Shown: one piece after another, positions 17,565-26,875 of the stretch
How the letters are laid out: each line of letters starts with the position of its first letter
Position numbering within the stretch: position 1 is the stretch's first letter
Assembly: GCF_003014575.1 (NCBI RefSeq)
Contig: NZ_PYGF01000001.1
Location: 372,001 to 436,000 of the forward strand
Length of the DNA: 64,000 nucleotides
Origin: Cecembia rubra
GTDB lineage: Bacteria; Bacteroidota; Bacteroidia; Cytophagales; Cyclobacteriaceae
Reading direction: 5' to 3'
The notes under the pieces: model-generated
Told to the model about the DNA's origin: nothing
What the model saw: only the letters and a program-made list of their open reading frames with translations
Databases searched by the model: none
Made by a program: the position numbers and the translations under genes

Positions 17565-18857
17565 TTACTTTATAGAGATAATGAAATATTGCTTTTTTCC
17601 TTTCTGTACCAAAAGGTATTTGTTCTGAAGTAAAGTATAATTATTGGAAGCATTTGGGTCACTTACTTTTTCTTTGTTGATAGCAACTCCACCTCCCTGA
17701 ATCATTTTTCTTGCTTCGCCTTTGGAAGGGAATATCAGACCTTGTGATTTTTCTGACAGGAGATCCAATACATTCCCAATATTCATATATTCCTCCCTAT
17801 CTATCTGGACTTGAGGCACACCATCAAATACCTGGAGAAAAGTCCTTTCATCCAAAGCAGCCAAGTCCTCAGTGGATGACTTACCAAATAGAATTTCTGA
17901 GGCCTTGACAGCCATTTCATATTCCTGTTCACCATGGATCATGGTGGTGACTTGTTTGGCAATCTCTTTCTGTAAAATCCTTAAATGTGGCGCCTCTTGG
18001 TGTTGCTTCTCCAAAATTTCTATCGAATTTTTGTCCAAAAGTGTGAAGATCCTAATGTATTTCGAAGCATCTTCATCCGACACGTTCAACCAGAATTGGT
18101 AAAATGCATAAGGGGATGTTTTATCTGGATCTAGCCATACCGACCCGCTTTCTGTTTTTCCAAACTTAGAGCCATCAGCTTTGGTGATCAAAGGTACAGT
18201 CAGGGCAAAAGCAGAACCTCCTTCCATTTTTCGGATAAGTTCTGTTCCTGTGACAATATTACCCCACTGATCAGAACCTCCAAGCTGAATGCTTACCCCT
18301 TTATTTTTCCAAAGATGAAAAAAATCGTAGCCTTGGATCAATTGATAAGAAAATTCAGTAAAGGAAAGTCCACTTCCTTCTTCCAGCCTTCTTTTCACAG
18401 AATCTTTGGCCATCATATAGTTGACAGTGATGTATTTTCCTACATCCCGGATAAATTCCAGGAAGGAAAATTGAGACATCCAATCATAATTATTGACCAA
18501 TTCAGCTTTATTGGTAGTGCCTTCCTTAAAATTCAGAAACTTGGATAACTGTTTTTTAAGGCATTCCACATTATGGTCCAGTGTGGCCTTATCCAAAAGA
18601 TTTCTCTCAGCTGATTTAAAGCTGGGATCACCGATCATTCCTGTCGCTCCACCAACCAGGGCAAATGGTTTATGGCCTGAACGCTGAAAGTGCAACAAAG
18701 TCATCACCCCGACCAAATGTCCAATATGCAATGAATCTGCAGTGGGATCAAAGCCCAGATAAGCAGAACGCATTCCATCATTAAGGTGCTGTTCCAATTC
18801 TGGGGTCATATCCTGGAGCATTCCCCTCCATCGCAGTTCATCAATAAAGTTATTCAT
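17565..18857 (-). CDS. tyrS: Tyrosine--tRNA ligase
   Basis: 430 residues, the normal length of bacterial TyrRS. The class I signature is [10 protein letters not shown] near residues 41-50, and the KMSKS-equivalent is KFGKTE near 231. [10 protein letters not shown] and [10 protein letters not shown] are tyrosine-pocket regions. A C-terminal S4 RNA-binding domain lies at about 360-430. It charges tRNA-Tyr in the cytosol. The start at 18857 is supported by family length. A TAnnTTTG promoter element lies 25 bases upstream. It is divergent from the ABC exporter and followed by a long hairpin. Confidence 0.97.
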   Translation of the reverse strand: MNNFIDELRWRGMLQDMTPELEQHLNDGMRSAYLGFDPTADSLHIGHLVGVMTLLHFQRSGHKPFALVGGATGMIGDPSFKSAERNLLDKATLDHNVECLKKQLSKFLNFKEGTTNKAELVNNYDWMSQFSFLEFIRDVGKYITVNYMMAKDSVKRRLEEGSGLSFTEFSYQLIQGYDFFHLWKNKGVSIQLGGSDQWGNIVTGTELIRKMEGGSAFALTVPLITKADGSKFGKTESGSVWLDPDKTSPYAFYQFWLNVSDEDASKYIRIFTLLDKNSIEILEKQHQEAPHLRILQKEIAKQVTTMIHGEQEYEMAVKASEILFGKSSTEDLAALDERTFLQVFDGVPQVQIDREEYMNIGNVLDLLSEKSQGLIFPSKGEARKMIQGGGVAINKEKVSDPNASNNYTLLQNKYLLVQKGKKQYFIISIK

Positions 18858-18881
18858 GTGTATCTCTTGTTTTCAAAGCTG

Positions 18882-18889
18882 CAAATATA
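18882..18889 (-). promoter_or_regulatory. Candidate tyrS -7 promoter element
   Basis: On the minus strand TATATTTG matches TAnnTTTG; 19 bases upstream is TTTA, one base from the -33 TTTG consensus. The tyrS start codon is 24 bases downstream. Confidence 0.5.
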
Positions 18890-19057
18890 GGTTTTAGTGG
18901 ATAGAGTATAAAAAGATTCAGGCAATTTAGAAAAATAGTGACCTAGAATGACCTATAGGTAAGTATTGCTAATCCTTTTCCTAAAAATCTTCGATTTTGT
19001 TTGTTAAGCACGAACTAAAGGGAAGCTAAATGATGTTTATCTTCATATTTTTAATAC

Positions 19058-20809
19058 ATGGCAACCAAAAAAAACAAGGAAAACAGGGTCACTATGGCCC
19101 ATGTTTTCAAAACCATCATCTGGCCTAGAAGGAGACATTTGTTTTTAGGCTTATTTCTCATCATTATTTCAAGGCTTTCGGGTTTGGTCTTACCAGGTGC
19201 AAGTAAATTTTTGATTGATGATGTGATTCCTTCAGGGGATTTAAATCTTTTGAAATGGCTTGTTCTTGGAGTAGTGGCTGCTATTGTGGTTCAGGCAACA
19301 ACTTCCTATGCCCTTACCCAGATTCTGAGTGTAGAAGCCCAGCACCTTATTGCCAAATTGAGGGCAAAGGTGCAAAAGCATATTATACAATTGCCCATAC
19401 GCTTTTTTGACAATACCAAGACAGGGGAATTGGTCTCCAGGATTATGACTGATGTAGAGGGGGTTAGAAATTTAGTAGGGACTGGATTTGCCCAAATGAT
19501 AGGAGGGATCTTAACTGCCATCATTTCATTGGCGCTTCTTATCTATATCAGCCCTTTGATGACCCTTTATGTGCTAGTCCCGGTGATTATCTTTGGTTTG
19601 ATTTCGCTTAAAGCTTTTGGGAAAATCCGTCCGATTTTTAGAGAAAGAGGAAAAATCAATGCAGAAGTAACGGGTAGATTGACTGAGACTCTTGGAGGTA
19701 TCCGGGTAATTAAAGGATTCAATGCGGAAGATCAGGAAATCAAGACCTTTGAAAGTGGGGTAGAGCGTTTGTTTTTGAATGTTAAGGCAAGTTTGACGGC
19801 CACTAGTTTTGTGACCTCTGCTGCTACATTTTTATTGGGGCTTGCTTCGGCCGGTATCATGGGAATTGGTGGTTACATGATTATGGAGGATCAAATGACC
19901 TTTGGTGATTTTCTTGCATTTACCCTTTATCTGGGGTTTATGATTGCTCCCATTCTCCAAATGAGCAATATAGGTAGTCAGTTAACAGAAGCCTTTGCAG
20001 GTTTGGATAGGACAGAGGAAATCATGAATATGCCATTGGAGAGTGATGCGAAGGAAAGGACAATTGAATTGAAAGATATTAAAGGTGATGTCCGTTTTGA
20101 TCAGGTTTCTTTTGCTTATGAAGAAGGCAAAGAAGTTGTTAAAGGAATTACCTTTCATGCAGCAGAAGGCTCTGTCACTGCGTTGGTCGGTACTTCAGGG
20201 TCCGGAAAAACAACCATTGCAGGACTGGCAGCTTCTTTTTTAAATCCTGATACTGGCCGAATAACCGTAGATGGTGTGGATTTGAAAAATATTACCCTTG
20301 AGAGCTATCGTTCTCAATTGGGGGTAGTATTGCAGGATGACTTTTTGTTTGAAGGTACAATCAGGGAAAACATCCTTTTTCCACGTCCGAATTCTACTGA
20401 AGAAAAGCTAATCCAGGCGGTCAAAGCTGCTCATGTAAATGAATTTACAGACAGGTTTGAAGAAGGCTTGGACACTTTGATAGGAGAGCGCGGTGTTAAA
20501 CTTTCAGGTGGTCAAAGGCAACGAATTGCCATAGCAAGAGCCATTTTGGCAGATCCAAGAATCCTGGTATTGGATGAGGCCACTTCTAATCTGGATACTG
20601 AAAGCGAATCCATGATCCAGGCAAGTTTGAAGGAACTGATGAAAAGCAGGACCACTTTTGTCATTGCTCACCGTTTGAGTACCATCAGGCAGGCTGATCA
20701 GATTTTGGTGATTGAGCAGGGTGAAATAGTTGAACATGGCAAACATGAGGAGCTGATTGAAAAACAAGGAAGGTATTATCAGTTGTACACCTATCAAGCA
20801 AGGATTTAG
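19058..20809 (+). CDS. ABC transporter, fused permease-ATPase (MsbA/lipid-export-like)
   Basis: 583 residues. The N-terminal half has six membrane segments (about 25-310), and the C-terminal half is an ABC ATPase: Walker A GTSGSGKTT near 378, Q-loop VLQDDF, signature LSGGQRQR near 485, Walker B ILVLDEAT, and H-loop IAHRLST. A half-transporter of this form works as a homodimer in the inner membrane and exports lipids, drugs or peptides. Nothing nearby fixes the substrate. It is divergent from tyrS and stands alone. Confidence 0.93.
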   Translation: MATKKNKENRVTMAHVFKTIIWPRRRHLFLGLFLIIISRLSGLVLPGASKFLIDDVIPSGDLNLLKWLVLGVVAAIVVQATTSYALTQILSVEAQHLIAKLRAKVQKHIIQLPIRFFDNTKTGELVSRIMTDVEGVRNLVGTGFAQMIGGILTAIISLALLIYISPLMTLYVLVPVIIFGLISLKAFGKIRPIFRERGKINAEVTGRLTETLGGIRVIKGFNAEDQEIKTFESGVERLFLNVKASLTATSFVTSAATFLLGLASAGIMGIGGYMIMEDQMTFGDFLAFTLYLGFMIAPILQMSNIGSQLTEAFAGLDRTEEIMNMPLESDAKERTIELKDIKGDVRFDQVSFAYEEGKEVVKGITFHAAEGSVTALVGTSGSGKTTIAGLAASFLNPDTGRITVDGVDLKNITLESYRSQLGVVLQDDFLFEGTIRENILFPRPNSTEEKLIQAVKAAHVNEFTDRFEEGLDTLIGERGVKLSGGQRQRIAIARAILADPRILVLDEATSNLDTESESMIQASLKELMKSRTTFVIAHRLSTIRQADQILVIEQGEIVEHGKHEELIEKQGRYYQLYTYQARI

Positions 20810-21152
20810 AAAAGCCTGAAAACACAAGCAGGATGGAACCATTATTGATTTAGGAATTTTAGTGGTTCATTAAGGCAGTTACTTAATATGCAGATATCGT
20901 ATTACACTGTCAGGGTTTTAATCCCTTTACTGTAAAATCAGGTTTATATCGCGTCAAATGCTACCTTGGTTAGGCCCAGCCTGAAGTGCTATTCCCTAGG
21001 ATTTTTTGGAGGTAAAACTTTTGGTTTGAATGAAAAAAAAGTTTTTAATAAAAACAGGACATGAGAGCTAAAACCGACTACAATTAGTTGACATCCTGAT
21101 TCCTGTCATGTTTTAATAGCCTCATTATCATTATTTTTCTCATGCTAAAATT
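20810..21152. other. 343-base intergenic region
   Basis: I see no coding frame, RNA gene or strong hairpin. A TTGACA at about 21090 has no matching -10 and is not a Bacteroidota-type promoter. Confidence 0.5.
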
Positions 21153-23009
21153 ATGTGCATGGGAACACTAAATGTCACCAGATTATCAGGTAGGAAGGCG
21201 AAAGCAAATTATTTTCACCATTTGATCAGGGATTTGGAAGCCTTGGACAACATGGTGGAAAGCGGGCTGATTGAAAAGTCACCTATACGAATTGGTGCAG
21301 AGCAGGAATTTTTTATTGTAAAGAATGATTTTTTGCCCAACAATAATTCCCTTAAACTATTAGAGGCCATTAATGACCCTCATTTTACTACTGAAATTGG
21401 GAATTTCAATCTAGAGATCAATTTGGATCCTATCCATTTAGGAGGCGATTGCTTTTCCAGCTTACATCAAAAACTTTCTAATCTGTTGGATTTGGCAAAA
21501 AAAGAAGCAGCCAAAGAGGAGTCAAAAATCATCTTGACTGGAATCTTGCCTACATTGGCCCATACCAATATTGGACTTCAAAACATGACTCCCTTTCAAA
21601 GGTATTATGTATTGAATGAAGCAGCCAGGGAATCCAGGGCTCAGGATTTCATGATCCATATTAAAGGGGTGGACGAATTGAATCTTTTGCATGATTCAGT
21701 GATGTTGGAAAGCTGCAATACCAGCTGGCAAATGCACCTTCAGGTAGATCCTGATGAATTCATTGACATGTTCAATTGGTCACAGGCTATTGCTGGTCCG
21801 GTTCTGGCTGCCTGTTGTAACTCACCTTTGCTATTTGGAAGGGAACTTTGGAGTGAAACAAGGATAGCCCTATTTTCCCAAAGTGTAGATATACGGACCA
21901 ATTCATTCCTTTTGAATGATAGTCAGTCTAGGGTGAGTTTTGAAGATAAATGGCAAAGGGGAACTGTTTCCGATATTTTTAAAGATAATATTTCCAGGTT
22001 TAGAAGTTTGCTTACTTCAGAATTTGATCTGGATAGTGTGGAGATGTTGAAACTTGGGCAGATTCCCAAACTGAAGGCACTTAACCTGCATAATGGAACA
22101 GTGTACCGTTGGAACAGGGCATGCTATGGAGTTGGAGATGGACAACCTCATTTGAGGATAGAAAACAGGTATATACCATCTGGACCTACTGTGATAGATC
22201 AGGTTGCGAATTTTGCCTTTTGGGTAGGATTGATGAAAGGAAGGACTTCCGAATTTGAGGACATTCAGGACCGTTGGGATTTTAAAGATATCAAGGCAAA
22301 TTTTTACAAGGCTGCCCGATATGGAATGGCGACCCAATTTGTATGGGACAATAGGCTTGTTTCCTGTCAGGAACTACTTTTGGATACATTTATTCCCATG
22401 GCAAAAAGAGGTTTGAAATTGGCTGGTATCGTTGAGAAAGACATTGCTAAATATCTGAAAGTGATAGAAAATAGAATCCAAGGAAGAAATGGGGCGGTTT
22501 GGACAGTGGAAAGTTACAGAAACCTGCTTAAGGCAAAGAAAAAAAATGAGGCTAGACAAGTATTGACAGCCCATATGTATATCAATCAGGAAAAGAATAT
22601 ACCTGTATCTGAATGGGAAATCCTGGAACCTGATACGACATCAAATTTCAATATTCAAAAATTGGTTAGCCACGTGATGAGTACAGATATCTTTTCAGTT
22701 GAAGGAAAAGATCCCATTGAATTGGTTGTCAATATGATGCGATGGAACAAAATCCATCACATGCCAGTGGTAAAAGGGGACAAAGAATTGATAGGATTGC
22801 TTTCTTGGTCTGATGTTCAAAAATACCTGGATAGTCCAAAAGAAATTCAACTTTGTGTAAAGGGAGTGATGAAAAAAGAAGTTAAAGTCATCGGTCCTGA
22901 AAGCACCCTACAAGAAGCGAGGGATTTGATGGCAAAATATCAGATCAATGGCCTTCCGGTAGTAATAGAAAACAAGTTAATTGGTATGGTTACTTCCAAT
23001 GATATTTAG
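21153..23009 (+). CDS. GCS2-type glutamate-cysteine-ligase-like amidoligase fused to two CBS domains
   Basis: 618 residues. The region 40-480 matches the glutamate-cysteine ligase type 2 fold: RIGAEQEFFIV (Mg/ATP glutamates, about 46-56), HLQVDPDEF, GRELWSETRIALF and LRIENRYIPSGPT. Residues about 505-618 form a tandem CBS pair (HVMSTDIFSVEG and GVMKKEVKVIGPE), a regulatory module that binds adenosine nucleotides. Such GCS2-like enzymes form an amide between a carboxylate and an amine with ATP; the substrate need not be glutamate and cysteine. The next gene, a deacylase-type hydrolase, starts 3 bases after its stop, so the pair probably acts on one metabolite. The start could be 21153 or 21159. 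Confidence 0.8.
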   Translation: MCMGTLNVTRLSGRKAKANYFHHLIRDLEALDNMVESGLIEKSPIRIGAEQEFFIVKNDFLPNNNSLKLLEAINDPHFTTEIGNFNLEINLDPIHLGGDCFSSLHQKLSNLLDLAKKEAAKEESKIILTGILPTLAHTNIGLQNMTPFQRYYVLNEAARESRAQDFMIHIKGVDELNLLHDSVMLESCNTSWQMHLQVDPDEFIDMFNWSQAIAGPVLAACCNSPLLFGRELWSETRIALFSQSVDIRTNSFLLNDSQSRVSFEDKWQRGTVSDIFKDNISRFRSLLTSEFDLDSVEMLKLGQIPKLKALNLHNGTVYRWNRACYGVGDGQPHLRIENRYIPSGPTVIDQVANFAFWVGLMKGRTSEFEDIQDRWDFKDIKANFYKAARYGMATQFVWDNRLVSCQELLLDTFIPMAKRGLKLAGIVEKDIAKYLKVIENRIQGRNGAVWTVESYRNLLKAKKKNEARQVLTAHMYINQEKNIPVSEWEILEPDTTSNFNIQKLVSHVMSTDIFSVEGKDPIELVVNMMRWNKIHHMPVVKGDKELIGLLSWSDVQKYLDSPKEIQLCVKGVMKKEVKVIGPESTLQEARDLMAKYQINGLPVVIENKLIGMVTSNDI

Positions 23010-23012
23010 ATA

Positions 23013-24206
23013 ATGGATATACCTTGTGAAAAAGGAAAAACTTCTAACCTAAAGAATAGGCTGATTGGACATATTCAGGGATATGCTCAAGGCCCAATTG
23101 TTTTGTTCTTTGCCGCTATTCATGGGAACGAACCCGCTGGGGTCATTGCTTTGCAAAAAATATTCATAGAACTTGAACACAGAAAAGCTGAAATCAAAGG
23201 CGATATTTATGGTATAATTGGAAATCTAAATGCTTTGAATGCTGGTCAAAGATTTATAGATGAAGATCTGAACAGGATTTGGACCAAAAATAGAATTGAT
23301 CAATTGGATAAGAAAGCCAATTTACTTGATGAGGAAACGGAAATGCAGAATGTTTGGAATCTGATTCAGGATATTCTTCAAAATGCCAATGGTCCTGTTT
23401 ATTTTATTGATTTCCATACTACTTCAAGTAAAACTAGTCCCTTTATCACCATCAATGATTCACTAAACAACAGGAAGTTTGCCCTTCAATATCCTGTACC
23501 TATAATTCTTGGAATAGAGGAATACCTGGATGGTACAATGCTCAATTATATCAACCAAAAAGGTTATGTGGCTATTGGTTTTGAAGGAGGGCAGAATCAG
23601 GAAGAAAAGTCAATAGCACATTTTGAAGCCTTTATTTACCTTACTTTAAACTTTGCAGGATTGATCAAAAAGCTAAGTTTTCCTTTTTTTGATCAATATT
23701 ATGATTTTTTGGATAATAGTACAGGTTCCCTCCGCAAGGTTTTTGAAATTGTTTATCTTCATAAAATCAATGTTTGGGACCGCTTTATGATGTATGGGGG
23801 CTTTGAAAGTTTTCAGGTAATCCGCCAAGGAATGGATTTGGCCATTCACAATGATCAAATCGTTAAGGCACCTTATGCTGGACGTATTTTCATGCCATTG
23901 TATCAAAGTCAGGGCAATGATGGCTTTTTTATCATTCAAAAAATTCCATTTTTTGCCCTGAATCTCTCTTCATTTTTAAGGAAATTGAAAGTAGATAATC
24001 TATTGACTTTGCTGCCTGGAGTAAGGTGGGAAGTGAGGGATAAAATGATATTAAAGGTCAATTCTAGGACAGCCCGTTTTCTTACCAAACCATTTTTTCA
24101 TTTATTGGGATATAGGGTCAGGCTACAGGAAGGGGATTATTTAAAATTATCCAATAGAGAACGTGTGGCGAAGAAAAAGATGTACCGAAAAGAGAAATGG
24201 TATTGA
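23013..24206 (+). CDS. Succinylglutamate desuccinylase/aspartoacylase-family zinc hydrolase
   Basis: 397 residues. Zinc ligands of the M14-like AstE/AspA family are visible: H37 and E40 in AIHGNEPAG and H135 in IDFHTTS; DEDLNRIW supplies a conserved substrate arginine. Residues from about 290 form a beta-rich C-terminal domain (APYAGRIFMPLYQSQG) as in AstE-type proteins. It should hydrolyse an N-acyl or peptide-like amide. It begins 3 bases after the GCS2-CBS gene. A ligase beside an amide hydrolase is consistent with synthesis and breakdown of an unknown gamma-glutamyl or acyl-amino-acid compound. Confidence 0.83.
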   Translation: MDIPCEKGKTSNLKNRLIGHIQGYAQGPIVLFFAAIHGNEPAGVIALQKIFIELEHRKAEIKGDIYGIIGNLNALNAGQRFIDEDLNRIWTKNRIDQLDKKANLLDEETEMQNVWNLIQDILQNANGPVYFIDFHTTSSKTSPFITINDSLNNRKFALQYPVPIILGIEEYLDGTMLNYINQKGYVAIGFEGGQNQEEKSIAHFEAFIYLTLNFAGLIKKLSFPFFDQYYDFLDNSTGSLRKVFEIVYLHKINVWDRFMMYGGFESFQVIRQGMDLAIHNDQIVKAPYAGRIFMPLYQSQGNDGFFIIQKIPFFALNLSSFLRKLKVDNLLTLLPGVRWEVRDKMILKVNSRTARFLTKPFFHLLGYRVRLQEGDYLKLSNRERVAKKKMYRKEKWY

Positions 24207-24296
24207 ATGACTTTTTGAATTCATTTAAAACAACCAATCATTCTAATGTCATTGAGCTTTCCATATATTATTGGGCAGTATTTTAATCAATGAATT

Positions 24297-26075
24297 CTAA
24301 AACCACTCTTCATGCATATCCAGGGTAGGCATATCTGGGGAAACCAAACGTTTTCCTAGCGCATCCATTTTGACCAGTTCATATTCAAAGAAATACCTGA
24401 GACACATAATTTTCCCTTGATAAAATGACTTTTCAGGATTTCCTTTGTCCAATTGTTCTTGTGCGATTATGGCCTGCTTTAGCCATTGCCAGGCTATAGT
24501 CAGGATACCGTTATATTCCAGGTAAAGGCTGGCATCTGCTAAGAATTCCTCTGTTTTTATTCCGGCTTTTGATAAGAGATGGGCCGTAGTCTGTTGAGCC
24601 TTGCCCAAATATTTTTCAAGTGTATCTGCATATGAAATCAAGCTGTTTATTTCCCTAGCATCCAAGATTGTAGTTGCTATTTCTTTACCAAACAAGTGCA
24701 GGGCTTTTCCTCCTTTCATCAAAACTTTCCTTCCCAATAAATCAAGTCCGTGAATACCTGTTGTACCTTCGTGGATAGGGTGGATCCTTGCTTCTCTATA
24801 ATATTGTTCAATGGGAAAATCTGTAGTGTAACCCGCACCCCCTAAAATTTGCAGCGCAGCAGAAGTACTGAGGCAACACATTTCAGAGGGATAGGATTTG
24901 GCAATTGGAGTCAAGAAATCCAGTAGAAGGGCAGCTTGCTCTTTTTCCGGTTCTTCAGCAGCATGGGCAATGTCACTCAATTTGCTGCAATAAAGCAACA
25001 AAGCCAATGAACCTTCAGTAATTGCTTTCTGAAAAAGCAGCATGCGCTTTACATCGGCGTGTTGAATGATAGGGATTTGGGGTTTTGAAAGGTCTTTTTC
25101 TCCAATTTTTCTACCCTGTGGCCTTTCTTTGGCATAAGCCAATGAGGCTTGGTAGGCTGCTGTGGCAATGGCTGTTGCATTCAGGCCGACACCTATCCGT
25201 GCTTCATTCATCATCTGGAACATGTAGGAAAGTCCATTGTGGGGTTCACCTACCAAAAAACCTTCGCTGCCATTATTGGAACCGATCATCAAGTGTACAA
25301 TAGGGGCTCCTTTGTAACCCATTTTGTGATAAATACCTTCGGTCAAAACATCATTAGATTCACCGCATGGAATTCGTTTTTGAGGAACTACAAAAAGGGA
25401 AATACCTTTGACACCTGCTGGTGCGCCATGGATTCGTGCCAGCATGAGGTGGATGATATTTTCGCAGGCATCATGGTCTCCACAGGATATGTATACCTTT
25501 TGGCCTTTGATCAGGTAAACCCCTTCTTTTTCAGTTGGATACGCAGTAGTGCTGATGTCCGATAAAGAAGATCCCGCATCAGGTTCGGTCAGGGCCATAG
25601 TTCCCTGCCATTTTCCAGTATACATATTGGGGGTAAATTTTTCAATAAGTTCCTTATTTCCAAAAGTCCTTATCAGGTTGGCCGCACCAGTTGTTAAAAA
25701 AGGATATACTGAGGCTGAATAATTAGCGGCTTGAAAAATAAAGCCAGAGGCCATATGCAAGGTGGTTGGAAGCTGTTGGCCACCTTCATCATAGGGGAAG
25801 GTGGCATTGATCCATCCATTTTCACCAAATTGACGGATGATTGTTTTCATACCCTCATGGACTTTGATTTTACCGTCGACCAATTTTGGTTCCTTCCTGT
25901 CCATTTCTGTCAATATGGGTTTGAGGTAATTTTCAGCTATTTGGTCAGCTGCTTCAAGTACCATATTAAAAACTTCTTTTGTATGGTCATGGAAATAGGT
26001 ATGTCTGGTAAGTTCCATTACCAGAAGATTTTCAAACAACTGAAATTCAAGGTCTCTTTTGGAATAAAATGGCAT
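24297..26075 (-). CDS. Acyl-CoA dehydrogenase, long form with C-terminal domain (DmdC-like)
   Basis: 592 residues, longer than the 380-400 residue norm. Family features are MALTEPDAGSS near 171, YISCGDHD, and HEGTTGIHGLDLLGRK near 430 carrying the expected catalytic glutamate. The extra C-terminal helical domain (about 450-590) is typical of the 3-methylmercaptopropionyl-CoA dehydrogenase/AidB-like subgroup. It oxidises an acyl-CoA with FAD. The start (MPFYSKRDLEFQLFENL) fits related proteins. No other beta-oxidation gene is adjacent. Confidence 0.9.
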   Translation of the reverse strand: MPFYSKRDLEFQLFENLLVMELTRHTYFHDHTKEVFNMVLEAADQIAENYLKPILTEMDRKEPKLVDGKIKVHEGMKTIIRQFGENGWINATFPYDEGGQQLPTTLHMASGFIFQAANYSASVYPFLTTGAANLIRTFGNKELIEKFTPNMYTGKWQGTMALTEPDAGSSLSDISTTAYPTEKEGVYLIKGQKVYISCGDHDACENIIHLMLARIHGAPAGVKGISLFVVPQKRIPCGESNDVLTEGIYHKMGYKGAPIVHLMIGSNNGSEGFLVGEPHNGLSYMFQMMNEARIGVGLNATAIATAAYQASLAYAKERPQGRKIGEKDLSKPQIPIIQHADVKRMLLFQKAITEGSLALLLYCSKLSDIAHAAEEPEKEQAALLLDFLTPIAKSYPSEMCCLSTSAALQILGGAGYTTDFPIEQYYREARIHPIHEGTTGIHGLDLLGRKVLMKGGKALHLFGKEIATTILDAREINSLISYADTLEKYLGKAQQTTAHLLSKAGIKTEEFLADASLYLEYNGILTIAWQWLKQAIIAQEQLDKGNPEKSFYQGKIMCLRYFFEYELVKMDALGKRLVSPDMPTLDMHEEWF

Positions 26076-26242
26076 AATGAATATTTCTTTATCCTAATGT
26101 TAAACAGAACTGGTCAAAAGGTAAAATGAAATAAAAAGTCATCAGTGAAGAAAGGGCCTCTAAAATTGAACACAACCTAATCTAATATTGAATGCTCATT
26201 TTCAACTTTTGTGCCTCTTTAAATCACCGGTTAGACAATATA

Positions 26243-26794
26243 TTATTTTTTTATTTTTTCAAGGACAGCAAGTGCCTGATTTAGGTGCCGTTTTTCATGG
26301 GCAATTACAATATCCATTGCCTGTGGCAAGGAATAAACTATTAGCTTGTTGGCAGGAGAATGGATAATGGTCTCTTTCTCTATATAAGGCTCCAATTCTT
26401 TGATCCAGTTTTTCAATTCTTCTTGATGATCCAAAAATTTCTCTATGATATCATTTTCCCCTTCATTGATCCTTGGTTCCCAAAGGGGAAATGTCCGTAT
26501 TTTCTTTTTTCCTCCGTCTGAAACCGAGGTGTAGATCATATTTCCAAAGAGTTTTGTAAAAAATTTGAATTTGCCTATAAAAGCCCCTACAAAAGTTTGG
26601 TCTATCAATTGCCTGAAAATCGGAAAATAGCTGCTGTTAACTTTGATCAGATGATCCAGATTTTCTGCAATACTCCAGGATTTGCTATCGGGTTTTGTAA
26701 AAAGGATCTTATTATCAAGTCCGCCAAATACCTCCCTGATTTCCTCACTTAGTTTATCCAGTTCAATAATCCATTCTTTAAGCTTGATTTCCAT
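26243..26794 (-). CDS. DinB family protein
   Basis: 183 residues predicted as a four-helix bundle. WSIAENLDHLI and HEKRHLNQAL carry the three histidines of the DinB/YfiT-like metal site (about H47, H164, H168). DinB-like proteins are metal-dependent enzymes, some being thiol transferases; the substrate is not known here. Both neighbouring spacers are short and there is no clear partner. Confidence 0.82.
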   Translation of the reverse strand: MEIKLKEWIIELDKLSEEIREVFGGLDNKILFTKPDSKSWSIAENLDHLIKVNSSYFPIFRQLIDQTFVGAFIGKFKFFTKLFGNMIYTSVSDGGKKKIRTFPLWEPRINEGENDIIEKFLDHQEELKNWIKELEPYIEKETIIHSPANKLIVYSLPQAMDIVIAHEKRHLNQALAVLEKIKK

Positions 26795-26875
26795 AAGTGG
26801 TTTTTTATAAATTTCCGAACAGCTTCGATCTTTTGCCTTTTAAGTCAAAGGTTTTTTCTAAAATGCAATTAATTT

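Noticed and set aside
21086-21115. TTGACA resembling a sigma-70 -35 box
   Set aside because: No spaced TATAAT-like hexamer and the organism uses TTTG/TAnnTTTG promoters.
22860-23009. GCS2-CBS protein as an ordinary glutamate-cysteine ligase (gshA)
   Set aside because: Fused CBS pair, an adjacent amide hydrolase, and no gshB argue against simple glutathione synthesis.
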